Source of the DNA: Anaerolineales bacterium
GTDB taxonomy: Bacteria > Chloroflexota > Anaerolineae > Anaerolineales > E44-bin32
Assembly: GCA_030642885.1 (NCBI GenBank)
Contig: DAOWMX010000093.1
Coordinates: 1-8,052, forward strand
DNA length: 8,052 nt
Direction: 5' to 3'
The first letter of the stretch is position 1. Each line of letters starts with the position of its first letter. Below are positions 1 to 5,666 of the stretch, in pieces. Both the position numbers and the translations under genes were made by a program. The notes under the pieces were generated by a model. The model did no database searches and was not told where the DNA came from. It saw nothing but the letters and a program-made list of their open reading frames with translations.

Positions 1-343
1 CACGCACGGGATGGGAGAACCCACCGTCCACGATGACCTCCTCCCCTTCGAGCTCCGGTCGATAACCTACCCCTTCAATCTGAAGGTTTTTTTCAAATCC
101 CTCCCTCACGCCCACAACCATATTATTGATCTGCGCACGAGTAAGGCCGTGGAATGCGCGCATCCGCGGTTCGTCCGGAGGGTTCTCAACCGTGCTAACC
201 CCCTCTTCAAGCTTGATCAACATCTCCGGTCGAAACTCCCTCGTCAACTCACCCTTAGGACCTTTGACACGGACTTTTGTATTTTTGATCTCTGCTTGTA
301 CGCCATCCGGGATGACAATTGGCATACGACCGATTCTCGACAC
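1..343 (-). CDS. rplF: 50S ribosomal protein L6, N-terminal 114 residues (3' end beyond the window)
   Basis: L6 binds 23S rRNA near the sarcin-ricin loop and the factor-binding region of the 50S subunit. The reading frame opens with a GTG codon (343-341) followed by SRIGRMPIVIPDGV, the usual L6 opening. It continues with VKGPKGEL (about residues 26-33), the typical HGLTRAQINN segment around residues 65-74 and GVGYRPELEG near residue 95, the junction between the two L6 repeats. The frame is open to base 1, so the second repeat and the stop lie outside. The GTG start is chosen because GGAGG lies 5 nt upstream (349-353) and because the downstream ATG (codon 7) would remove the conserved opening. 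It is the first spc-operon gene after rpsH but is separated from it by 140 nt, much more than most junctions here. Identification is secure; only the start codon is inferred. Confidence 0.96.
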   Translation of the reverse strand, partial: MSRIGRMPIVIPDGVQAEIKNTKVRVKGPKGELTREFRPEMLIKLEEGVSTVENPPDEPRMRAFHGLTRAQINNMVVGVREGFEKNLQIEGVGYRPELEGEEVIVDGGFSHPVR

Positions 344-483
344 TTCAACCTCCATCCTTCATCATTCGAGGATTGCCTCCGCTCCATACCCGCCCCAGGT
401 TATCCTTCTCTCGTTCCTGCCGAGTCCCATGGGGTTTGGGAGAACTTCATCGAATTGTAAGCATGATCTGGCACGCTTTTATG
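344..483 (-). other. 140-nt rpsH-rplF spacer without a supported gene
   Basis: This stretch separates the rpsH stop from the rplF start in an operon where most gaps are under 35 nt. Reading in the direction of transcription, it contains a CCCCA (about 431-427) that could pair with TGGGG about 33 nt later, a long-range stem of only five pairs, and an SD for rplF at its end. Two short ATG-started frames (16 and 22 codons) have no SD and no recognisable product. There is no T-run after a strong hairpin, so it does not look like a terminator. Function unknown; it may be an untranslated leader for rplF or neutral sequence. Confidence 0.5.
349..353 (-). promoter_or_regulatory. Ribosome binding site that sets the GTG start of rplF
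   Basis: GGAGG on the minus strand lies 5 nt before the GTG at 343-341. No other SD-like sequence fits the next in-frame ATG (codon 7), so this site decides the start. Confidence 0.8.
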
Positions 484-897
484 CTACCAAACCTCGCATA
501 ACACCTCTCCGCCCACGCCAAGTTGACGAGCGCGAACTCCGGTCACTACACCTTTGGGTGTAGTTAGGATTGCGATTCCCAATCCCGATTGCACCCACGG
601 AATCTCGCCCCGCCCGACATAAATACGGCGGCCAGGCTTACTCACGCGTTTCAATCCGGTGATTACCGGCTTTCGATCCCGGCGCTCACCAACATACTTG
701 AGATTGATCCGCAGGGAATCCTGAGGCTTATCCTCAATAGACACCTGTTCGAACCCTTCGATAAACCCTTCCTCAACGAGGATTTTAGCTAGCGCTACTT
801 TTATCTTAGAGCTCGGGATCGTTACGTTCTGATTCCCCGCCATTACGGCGTTACGGATCCGAGTTAAAAAATCAGCAATAGGATCTGAGACACTCAT
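484..897 (-). CDS. rpsH: 30S ribosomal protein S8
   Basis: S8 binds helix 21 of 16S rRNA and is an early organiser of the 30S central domain; in E. coli it also represses the spc operon. The 137-residue product begins MSVSDPIADFLTRIRNA, the family opening, has the PSSKIKVALAKIL helix at about 28-40, and ends with the RNA-binding C-terminal domain: GLGIAILTTPKGV (105-117) and LGVGGEVLCEVW (126-137). Families usually run about 130 residues, so it is full length. The position of the common TSKG loop reads TTPKG here. The ATG at 897 has AGAGAGG 5 nt upstream, in the 22-nt gap after rpsN. The gene is followed by the long spacer before rplF. I see no S8-like target structure around rplE, where E. 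coli has it. Confidence 0.98.
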   Translation of the reverse strand: MSVSDPIADFLTRIRNAVMAGNQNVTIPSSKIKVALAKILVEEGFIEGFEQVSIEDKPQDSLRINLKYVGERRDRKPVITGLKRVSKPGRRIYVGRGEIPWVQSGLGIAILTTPKGVVTGVRARQLGVGGEVLCEVW

Positions 898-919
898 TAA
901 AACCTCTCTCGATCAATTC

Positions 920-1102
920 TTACCAGGATGACTTAACGAGCCCTGGAATCTTACCTTCCAGCGCTTGTTCACGAAGGCAAATACGGCATAGCTGAAAACG
1001 TCGGTAATAACCACGCGGCCGACCACAAATTCGGCAGCGATTGCGCACCCGGACCTTATACTTTCTGCGTGTTTCCCGTATCGGCATGCATGTCTTAGCC
1101 AT
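920..1102 (-). CDS. rpsN: 30S ribosomal protein S14, zinc-binding short form (type Z)
   Basis: S14 sits in the 30S head beside S3, S10 and S19. The 60-residue product is the short form with a zinc ribbon: C23-x2-C26 (CRIC) and C39-x2-C42 (CRIC), followed by LREQALEGKIPG and the near-invariant KSSW ending. The long zinc-free S14 is about 100 residues. A longer in-frame reading exists upstream, to about 1201, but that extra sequence overlaps rplE and is unlike any S14. The ATG at 1102 gives the expected MAKTCMP opening, with AAGG 8 nt upstream (1111-1114) and GAGG nearer. The start lies inside the last codons of rplE, giving an 8-nt overlap and probable translational coupling. Type Z S14 in an organism often implies that zinc-free paralogues elsewhere could substitute under zinc limitation; none is visible here. 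Confidence 0.97.
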   Translation of the reverse strand: MAKTCMPIRETRRKYKVRVRNRCRICGRPRGYYRRFQLCRICLREQALEGKIPGLVKSSW

Positions 1103-1652
1103 AAACCTCGCCTTTCCCAAAGGGCATTCCGAGTAATTGCAACAGTCGGTGCCCAAGCTCATCGTTCGGTGCCGTTGTGACAAACGTGACTTCAAAACCA
1201 CGAACTTTGTCGATTTTGTCGTATGCGATCTCCGGAAAGATCAATTGCTCACGGATGCCTACTGTGTAGTTGCCCCGCCCATCAAAACTGTTGGGGGATA
1301 CACCACGAAAGTCACGTGTGCGTGGCATCGCAACGTTTACCAACCGATCGAAGAAAGACCACATACGTTCTCCTCGAAGGGTTACCTTTACGCCGATTGA
1401 ACTCCCCTCGCGCAGTTTGAAGTTCGCAATGCTCTTGCGCGCTTTGGTCACAACAGGTTGTTGGCCGGTGATGATCGTCATGTCGCTGATTGCAGCGTCT
1501 AGAGCTTTCGCGTTATCAATCGCCTCACCAACACCGACATTTACAACGATCTTTTCAATCTTTGGAACCATCATCGGGTTCTCAAGATCGAATTCCTTCA
1601 TCAGCGTCGGGAGAATTTCCTTTTCGAATCGTTCTTTTAGATGATGTGTCAT
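1095..1652 (-). CDS. rplE: 50S ribosomal protein L5
   Basis: L5 binds 5S rRNA and forms part of the central protuberance, contacting the P-site tRNA and S13 across the subunit bridge. The 185-residue product has the family core: VPKIEKIVVNVGVGEA (29-44), ITGQQPVVTKARKSIANFKL (61-80), GVKVTLRGERMW (87-98), the long P-site loop PRTRDFRGVSPNSFDGRGNY (110-129) and GIREQLIFPEI (132-142). The ending GMPFGKGEVYG is a few residues longer than the common GMPF end. The ATG at 1652 follows a 23-nt gap after rplX; the closest good SD (AGAGGA, 1665-1670) is 12 nt away, rather long, so initiation may rely partly on coupling to rplX. It is the fullest length start with an L5-like N terminus. Its last codons contain the rpsN start. 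Confidence 0.98.
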   Translation of the reverse strand: MTHHLKERFEKEILPTLMKEFDLENPMMVPKIEKIVVNVGVGEAIDNAKALDAAISDMTIITGQQPVVTKARKSIANFKLREGSSIGVKVTLRGERMWSFFDRLVNVAMPRTRDFRGVSPNSFDGRGNYTVGIREQLIFPEIAYDKIDKVRGFEVTFVTTAPNDELGHRLLQLLGMPFGKGEVYG

Positions 1653-1675
1653 TCCGTTATGGCTTCCTCTTCCTT

Positions 1676-2008
1676 TTAGGAGTCGACGACCGCGTCACAC
1701 TTCTTACAGTACCGTTGAGCTTTGCCATCTACCCGCCTAATTCCTATGCGTGTCGGCTGGTGACATTTTGGGCAGATCAACGATACATTCGATATATGGA
1801 TCGGCGCTTCGAATTGAATAATTCCAGGGTTCATCGTCCGTCCACCAGCTTGAACTTGCCGCTGATGTTTCTTGCGGATGTTAACACCCTGAACAACTAC
1901 CTTCGTCTTAGCGGGTAAGATACGGATCACTTCTCCCTGTGTGCCCTTATCTCGACCACTCATAATCCTCACTTGGTCCCCTCGTTTGATTCTTAACGTC
2001 TGAGCCAC
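1676..2008 (-). CDS. rplX: 50S ribosomal protein L24 with a zinc ribbon
   Basis: L24 is an assembly-initiating protein that binds the 5' domain of 23S rRNA near the tunnel exit. The 110-residue product starts with a KOW domain (KRGDQVRIMSGRDKGTQGEV, 8-27; IRILPAKTKVVVQGVN, 28-43), then a basic loop, the PGGI-like segment reading NPGIIQFEAPIH, and a C-terminal zinc ribbon with C79-x2-C82 (CPKC) and C101-x2-C104 (CKKC). The start is taken as GTG at 2008: AGGAGG lies 9 nt upstream and overlaps the rplN stop, and the frame upstream of it, running to 2095 inside rplN, is not L24-like. The encoded opening is then (M)AQTLRIKRGD. All four cysteines are intact, so zinc binding is likely, though L24 proteins lacking them also exist. 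Confidence 0.96.
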   Translation of the reverse strand: MAQTLRIKRGDQVRIMSGRDKGTQGEVIRILPAKTKVVVQGVNIRKKHQRQVQAGGRTMNPGIIQFEAPIHISNVSLICPKCHQPTRIGIRRVDGKAQRYCKKCDAVVDS

Positions 2009-2017
2009 CGCAACAAG

Positions 2018-2023
2018 CCTCCT
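2018..2023 (-). promoter_or_regulatory. Ribosome binding site that sets the GTG start of rplX
   Basis: A perfect AGGAGG on the minus strand overlaps the TAG stop of rplN (2022-2024) and lies 9 nt before the GTG at 2008-2006. It favours GTG over the ATG 87 nt upstream inside rplN and suggests that ribosomes ending rplN restart at rplX. Confidence 0.85.
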
Positions 2024-2393
2024 ATAGGACTTCCGGCGCAAGAGAAACAATCTTCGTGAACCCCTTCTCGCGCAACTCTCTAGCCACTGGACCAAAGATG
2101 CGAGTTCCCTTGGGGTTCCTGCCGTCGGTGTCCAGAATTACTACGGCATTGTCATCGAAGCGAATGTAGGAACCATCGTCTCGGCGATACTCTTTTTTCG
2201 TCCTGACAATCACTGCTCGGACGACGTCACTCTTACTCACCGCTCCATGCGGAGTCGCCGTTTTAATCGTTCCAACAATAATATCGCCTACTCGTCCATA
2301 GCGTTTTTTTGAGCCGCCGAGGACTCGGATAACGAGCAATTCCCGGCCGCCTGTATTATCAGCCACTTTGAGACGGCTTTCTTGCTGGATCAT
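2022..2393 (-). CDS. rplN: 50S ribosomal protein L14
   Basis: L14 lies at the subunit interface, forming bridges to 16S rRNA, and is the docking site of the silencing factor RsfS. The 123-residue product matches the usual 122-123. It opens MIQQESRLKVADNTGGREL, followed by VIRVLGGSKKRYGRVGDIIV (21-40), the KSDVVRAVIVRTKKEYRRDD block (54-73), and the ending GTRIFGPVARELREKGFTKI (96-115) with SLAPEVL. The ATG at 2393 overlaps the TGA of rpsQ in an ATGA junction, and GGAGG (2401-2405) is 7 nt upstream within rpsQ, so translation is probably coupled to S17 synthesis. Nothing unusual. Confidence 0.99.
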   Translation of the reverse strand: MIQQESRLKVADNTGGRELLVIRVLGGSKKRYGRVGDIIVGTIKTATPHGAVSKSDVVRAVIVRTKKEYRRDDGSYIRFDDNAVVILDTDGRNPKGTRIFGPVARELREKGFTKIVSLAPEVL

Positions 2394-2701
2394 GCTTCCG
2401 CCTCCACGTCCACTTCATCCTGTGTTTCCACAGCGCTCACACTGGCTTCTAATTCGCTCTGGCGTTGAAGAATCTCCTCCACCACCCAGCGTTTCCGCTT
2501 CGAGATTGGGCGGCTCTCGATCATTTTCACCTGGTCCCCAATGTGGCAACCCAGTTCATCATGGGCAAGATAATTTTTATTAGTGCGGAGCACCTTCCCA
2601 TAAAGTGGATGTCGGGAGCTGCGGTCAATCCGTACGGTCACTGTCTTCTCAGATTTTATTCGTGTGACCACACCAATCAAGCGGCGTCGCGTATTGGTCA
2701 T
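2390..2701 (-). CDS. rpsQ: 30S ribosomal protein S17 with an acidic C-terminal tail
   Basis: S17 is a primary 16S rRNA-binding protein of the 30S body with an OB fold. The first 81 or so residues are standard: RRRLIGVVTRIKSEKTVTVR (5-24), HPLYGKVLRTNKNYLAHDE (31-49), GDQVKMIESRPISKRKRW (55-72) and VVEEIL. S17 usually ends about here (near 84 residues), but this protein continues to 103 with SELEASVSAVETQDEVDVEA and a final EA, a tail rich in Glu, Asp, Ala and Val and with almost no basic residues. The tail is in frame up to the ATGA overlap with rplN. The ATG at 2701 itself overlaps the stop of rpmC (ATGA), with GAGGG 9 nt upstream. The tail's function is unknown; similar low-complexity acidic tails on ribosomal proteins are usually not conserved, so it may be lineage specific. 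Confidence 0.98.
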   Translation of the reverse strand: MTNTRRRLIGVVTRIKSEKTVTVRIDRSSRHPLYGKVLRTNKNYLAHDELGCHIGDQVKMIESRPISKRKRWVVEEILQRQSELEASVSAVETQDEVDVEAEA

Positions 2702-2913
2702 TTTTCACTTCCCTCGCTCTCGATTTCTAGCTCTCGTTCATGCAATATCGTCGCAAGTCTCGCTATCTCCTTGCGAGCGATATTCAAACGAGTGTGATCT
2801 GTCAATTGCCCTGTCGTAAACCGAAAGCGCAGCTTGAAGTAGTCCTCTCGAGCATCGTCGAGATAGGTTTGAATTTTTTCAGTGGATGCTTTCCGGATTT
2901 CTGCCGTCTTCAT
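2698..2913 (-). CDS. rpmC: 50S ribosomal protein L29
   Basis: L29 is a small helical-hairpin protein that sits next to L23 at the tunnel exit, where trigger factor and the signal recognition particle dock. The 71-residue product is of normal length. Helix 1 spans about residues 7-33 and carries the signature YFKLRFRFTTGQL (25-37); helix 2 follows from DHTRLNIARKEIARLATILH (39-58), ending in an acidic ERELEIESEGSEK. The ATG at 2913 lies 3 nt after the rplP stop, and GGGAGGGG (2921-2928) lies 7 nt upstream inside the last codons of rplP. The stop overlaps the rpsQ start (ATGA). Confidence 0.98.
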   Translation of the reverse strand: MKTAEIRKASTEKIQTYLDDAREDYFKLRFRFTTGQLTDHTRLNIARKEIARLATILHERELEIESEGSEK

Positions 2914-2916
2914 CGC

Positions 2917-3339
2917 TTATCCCCTCCCAAGTGAATCACGCGAGGTGAACTTGGTTTTAATCGAGAGTTTATGCGTGGCCAAGCGCATTGCTTCCTTGGC
3001 CGCGGCTTCGTCCAAACCAGAGAGTTCAAACATGATTCTTCCCGGCTTTACAACTGCCACCCAATGATCAACAGCGCCCTTCCCTTTTCCCATGCGTGTC
3101 TCGGCCGCTTTCTGCGTCACCGGTTTATCGGGGAAAATCCGAATCCATACTTTCCCGCGCCGGCGCATATATCGAACCAGCGCCCTTCGGGCAGCCTCGA
3201 TTTGACGCGCAGTCACCCAACCGGGTTCGAGCGCCTGCAAGCCATAATCGCCGAAAGTAACTTCCGTCCCGCGGCTTGCTTTCCCTTTCATCCGCCCGCG
3301 CATTTGCTTTCTATGTTTAGATCGCTTTGGCATCAACAT
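2917..3339 (-). CDS. rplP: 50S ribosomal protein L16
   Basis: L16 is positioned by the A-site tRNA elbow between the central protuberance and the L7/L12 base and matures the peptidyl transferase centre. The 140-residue product shows MLMPKRSKHRKQMRGRMKGK at the start, FGDYGLQALEPGWVTARQIE (29-48), GKVWIRIFPDKPVTQK (62-77), RMGKGKG (82-88, including the arginine that is hydroxylated in E. coli L16) and HWVAVVKPGRIMFEL (92-106). Three in-frame starts are close together: GTG at 3345, ATG at 3339 and ATG at 3333. AAGAGG (3347-3352) is 7 nt before the ATG at 3339 but only 1 nt before the GTG, and L16 proteins usually begin MLMPKR, so 3339 is chosen. The end overlaps the rpmC SD. Confidence 0.97.
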   Translation of the reverse strand: MLMPKRSKHRKQMRGRMKGKASRGTEVTFGDYGLQALEPGWVTARQIEAARRALVRYMRRRGKVWIRIFPDKPVTQKAAETRMGKGKGAVDHWVAVVKPGRIMFELSGLDEAAAKEAMRLATHKLSIKTKFTSRDSLGRG

Positions 3340-3346
3340 CGCCACA

Positions 3347-3352
3347 CCTCTT
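3347..3352 (-). promoter_or_regulatory. Ribosome binding site deciding among three rplP starts
   Basis: AAGAGG on the minus strand lies 7 nt before the ATG at 3339, 1 nt before the GTG at 3345 and 13 nt before the ATG at 3333. Spacing selects 3339. Confidence 0.75.
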
Positions 3353-3372
3353 CGCTCAGGAAATGAGACATC

Positions 3373-4047
3373 TCAGTCGCTGACGTACACATCCATCGCT
3401 TCCGACTCTTCTAAAGCTTCCGGTAATATCTCGCCTTTATAAATCCATACCTTGACCCCAATGCGGCCGTAGCTCGTCCCGGCATCAACGCGAGCAAAGT
3501 CTATGTCCGCTCGCAGCGTTTGCGCTGGAACACGTCCCTCACGCATCCACTCACGGCGAGCCATCTCATTGCCGCCCAGGCGGCCCGAGCACATTACCTT
3601 AATGCCCTCAGCCCCTTGCCTCATTGTCTGTCCGATTGCCCGCTGCATCGCCCGGCGATGGCTGATGCGTCGCTCGAGCTGATTAGCGATGTTCTCTGCC
3701 ACCAGGCGAGCATCGAGATCAGGTTCTTTGATTTCTGAAATATCGAGCTTTACTGTTGTGCCTGTCAACTCCTGAATCATGCGGCGCAGTTCCTTCACGT
3801 TCGCACCCTTCCGGCCTATGACAATCCCCGGCCGAGCCGTGTGAACGATGATCTGGACGCTGTTCGGGAAGCGCTCGATTTCAATTTTCGATATGCCCGC
3901 CCGCGGCGTGGCTTTGAATATCAAATTACGAATCTCACGATCCTCGTGCAATTGATCTGCATACTTATCAGGCGTTGCAAACCAACGGGAGTCCCAGGTT
4001 TTATTGATCTTCAGACGAAAACCTACTGGATGGACTTTGCGCCCCAT
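3373..4047 (-). CDS. rpsC: 30S ribosomal protein S3
   Basis: S3 is in the 30S head with S10 and S14; it lines the mRNA entry channel and contributes to the ribosome's helicase activity. The 224-residue product opens MGRKVHPVGFRLKINKTWDS, carries a type II KH domain with the GxxG loop G78-R-K-G81 in GIVIGRKGANVKEL (74-87), and a C-terminal domain with GIKVMCSGRLGGNEMARREW (148-167) and GVKVWIYKGEI (197-207). The motif equivalent to E. coli RRAMKR (residues 131-136) reads RRAMQR, so the lysine equivalent to K135 is a glutamine. The common PLHTLRADIDY reads PAQTLRADIDF (174-184). The short acidic tail ALEESEAMDVYVSD ends the protein. ATG at 4047 has AAGGAG (4053-4058) 5 nt upstream, after the 101-nt spacer behind rplV. 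Confidence 0.98.
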   Translation of the reverse strand: MGRKVHPVGFRLKINKTWDSRWFATPDKYADQLHEDREIRNLIFKATPRAGISKIEIERFPNSVQIIVHTARPGIVIGRKGANVKELRRMIQELTGTTVKLDISEIKEPDLDARLVAENIANQLERRISHRRAMQRAIGQTMRQGAEGIKVMCSGRLGGNEMARREWMREGRVPAQTLRADIDFARVDAGTSYGRIGVKVWIYKGEILPEALEESEAMDVYVSD

Positions 4048-4148
4048 ACTATCTCCTTTCGCTCAAATCCTTACTGTTCTCCCCACCACGAACTGGATGC
4101 TATCTCAACGAGATTGACGCCCGCTCAGTGGTTAGGCTTAGATTCTTC
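4048..4148 (-). other. 101-nt rplV-rpsC spacer with possible nested hairpins
   Basis: No gene is seen between the rplV stop and the rpsC start, a junction that is short in many bacteria. In the transcript, ACCAC (4132-4128) can pair with GTGGT (4089-4085), enclosing a small hairpin ATCTC (4114-4110), loop GTT, GAGAT (4106-4102). Both stems are only 5 pairs, so they may be chance. No T-run follows, so it is not a rho-independent terminator. The rpsC SD, AAGGAG, is at 4053-4058. It may be a leader that modulates rpsC translation, a processing site, or neutral. Confidence 0.4.
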
Positions 4149-4508
4149 TCAGACCGCCTCAGGCTCGCGCTCGCGGAGGATGACGCATATATGTGAAGAG
4201 CGTCGTAACAATGGCTTGAACCGTCCACGTGCCCCGAAGCGCCTCCATCGGCGGGTAGGGCCAACATCAGCATAAATGGTGTGCACAAAGAGATCATCTC
4301 TGCTAAGACCCATGTTCTCCTCGGCGTTCGCAACTGCGGAGCGAAGCAGTTTATAGACCGGCTTGGCTGCAGCTTTCTGCTCAAACCGCAATGCACTCAT
4401 CGCCTCAACGACATTCATGCCGCGTACAAGATCGATGACCAGCCGCACTTTCTGCGGTGATATCGAGACATATCGAACTTTCGCGCGCACATCGACAGGA
4501 TCTATCAT
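4149..4508 (-). CDS. rplV: 50S ribosomal protein L22
   Basis: L22 has a globular domain on the 50S surface near the exit and a long beta-hairpin that lines the nascent-peptide tunnel beside L4. The 119-residue product has VRYVSISPQKVRLVIDLVRG (11-30), VEAMSALRFEQKAAAKPVYK (34-53), SAVANAEEN (57-65) and, for the hairpin, GPTRRWRRFGARGRFKPLL (83-101), closing with RRSSHICVILRE. Compared with the frequent GPTLKRxRPRARGR the hairpin is the same length, with aromatic W88 and F91 at positions often Arg/Ile or Pro; substitutions in this loop region affect macrolide response in other bacteria, but no inference on resistance is justified. ATG at 4508 overlaps the rpsS stop (ATGA), with GAGGG 7 nt upstream (4516-4520). 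A 101-nt spacer follows. Confidence 0.98.
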   Translation of the reverse strand: MIDPVDVRAKVRYVSISPQKVRLVIDLVRGMNVVEAMSALRFEQKAAAKPVYKLLRSAVANAEENMGLSRDDLFVHTIYADVGPTRRWRRFGARGRFKPLLRRSSHICVILREREPEAV

Positions 4509-4795
4509 GCTTCTTCCCTCGTGCGAGTGGTTCTATCTCTCCCAACATGTCCTCGAAAAGTCCGGGTGGGCGCGAATTCCCCCAGCTTATGGCCAACCAT
4601 ATTCTCGGTGATGTAGATAGGCACATGGCGCCGGCCATCATGCACGGCGAGTGTATGACCGACCATTTGCGGGAAGATGGTGCTCGCCCGACTCCACGTT
4701 CGGATGACGGTCTTATCGCCGCGCTCGTTCATCTCTTCAACTTTTCTTAGTAACTTCGGGTCAATAAAGGGACCCTTTTTCAATGATCTAGACAT
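4505..4795 (-). CDS. rpsS: 30S ribosomal protein S19
   Basis: S19 is in the 30S head, contacts S13 and bridges to the 50S central protuberance near the A-site tRNA. The 96-residue product matches the usual 90-95. It opens MSRSLKKGPFIDPKLLRKVE, then has TWSRASTIFPQMVGHTLAVH (33-52), DGRRHVPIYITENMVGHKLG (53-72) and EFAPTRTFRGH (73-83), essentially the textbook family sequence; the tail GRDRTTRTREEA is basic then acidic. ATG at 4795 has GGAGG (4805-4809) 9 nt upstream in the 34-nt gap behind rplB. Its stop overlaps the rplV ATG. Confidence 0.99.
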   Translation of the reverse strand: MSRSLKKGPFIDPKLLRKVEEMNERGDKTVIRTWSRASTIFPQMVGHTLAVHDGRRHVPIYITENMVGHKLGEFAPTRTFRGHVGRDRTTRTREEA

Positions 4796-4829
4796 TCTTC
4801 TTCGCCTCCACCGTCTATTATTTGAAAAG

Positions 4830-5666
4830 CTAACGGCGACGCTTTGCTCGGTGACGGATAATGTATTTCTCCGTGCGTTTATTCTGGCGCGTCTTCTTAC
4901 CTAGCGTTGGCTTACCCCACGGGCTTTTCGGTCCGGGCAAACCAATCGGGGATCTTCCCTCGCCGCCACCATGAGGGTGATCGCGCGGGCTCATCGCCGA
5001 TCCACGCACTGCGGGCCGGATTCCCCTGTGGCGCTTACGCCCGGCCTTCCCCAATTTAATGTTGCCATGATCAGGGTTGCCAACTTCTCCAACGGTTGCG
5101 TAGCATGTCTGGCGAACTCTGCGTACTTCGCCTGATGGCAGACGGATTGCCGCATAGGCGCCCTCTTTACCCAGCAACTGTGCTGAGGTGCCTGCGGATC
5201 TCACCATCTGGCCGCCACGTCCTTCGCTCAACTCGATGTTGTGAATGGTTGTTCCCAAGGGAATGCTCGCTAGCGGTAGGCTGTTGCCTGGACGAATTTC
5301 CACCTTGGGACCCGCAAGAACAGTATCGCCGACCTGCAATCCCAAAGGCGCGAGGATGTACCGTTTCTCGCCATCGTTATAGTGAAGAAGTGCCAGGCGG
5401 GCAGAGCGATTGGGGTCATACTCAATCGCAGCCACTTGAGCCGCTATTTCCCGCTTATCCCGCTTGAAGTCGACCACACGAATATGGCGTTTATGCCCGC
5501 CTCCGCGATGTCGAACTGTGATTCGCCCCTGATTATTACGCCCTGCATAGCGTTTCCTGGCGATCAGAAGCGAAGCCTCAGGCTTGGTCTTCGTGATCTC
5601 CTCAAATGTATGTCCGCTCATTCCCCGGCGACCGGGTGATGTGGGTTTATATTTTTTTACCGGCAT
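4830..5666 (-). CDS. rplB: 50S ribosomal protein L2
   Basis: L2 is one of the largest and most conserved 50S proteins, needed for subunit association and for peptidyl transferase assembly. The 278-residue product is of normal length. It contains MPVKKYKPTSPGRRGMS, VRHRGGGHKRHIRVVDFKRD (51-70), an OB-like RNA-binding domain, the SH3-like domain near KVEIRPGNSLPLASIPLGT (121-139), and the loop SAMSPRDHPHGGGEGRSP (223-240), in which the conserved histidine of DHPHGGGEG is present (H230, equivalent to E. coli H229). It ends with the basic tail RHRAKRRR. The ATG at 5666 shares a base with the rplW stop (TAATG), and AAGGGG, 7 nt upstream inside rplW, is the likely SD, so the two genes are probably coupled. 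Confidence 0.99.
   Translation of the reverse strand: MPVKKYKPTSPGRRGMSGHTFEEITKTKPEASLLIARKRYAGRNNQGRITVRHRGGGHKRHIRVVDFKRDKREIAAQVAAIEYDPNRSARLALLHYNDGEKRYILAPLGLQVGDTVLAGPKVEIRPGNSLPLASIPLGTTIHNIELSEGRGGQMVRSAGTSAQLLGKEGAYAAIRLPSGEVRRVRQTCYATVGEVGNPDHGNIKLGKAGRKRHRGIRPAVRGSAMSPRDHPHGGGEGRSPIGLPGPKSPWGKPTLGKKTRQNKRTEKYIIRHRAKRRR

Noticed and set aside
362..430. 22-codon ATG frame in the rpsH-rplF spacer as a small gene
   Set aside because: No SD before its ATG, and no known small protein belongs at this junction.
11..563. Plus-strand open frames of 149 and 145 codons
   Set aside because: They lie opposite rplF and rpsH, have no recognisable family or SD, and are antisense shadows of real coding sequence.
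1620..1700. S8 repressor site near the rplE start, as in E. coli
   Set aside because: I could not recognise the S8-binding helix in the short rplX-rplE gap; absence by eye is not proof, but it is not supported.
4100..4396. Minus-strand 98-codon frame overlapping rplV
   Set aside because: It is a different frame of the L22 gene, has no SD, and its product resembles nothing.
5096..5639. Plus-strand open frames opposite rplB
   Set aside because: The minus-strand L2 gene is unambiguous and conserved end to end; the plus-strand translations show no family features.
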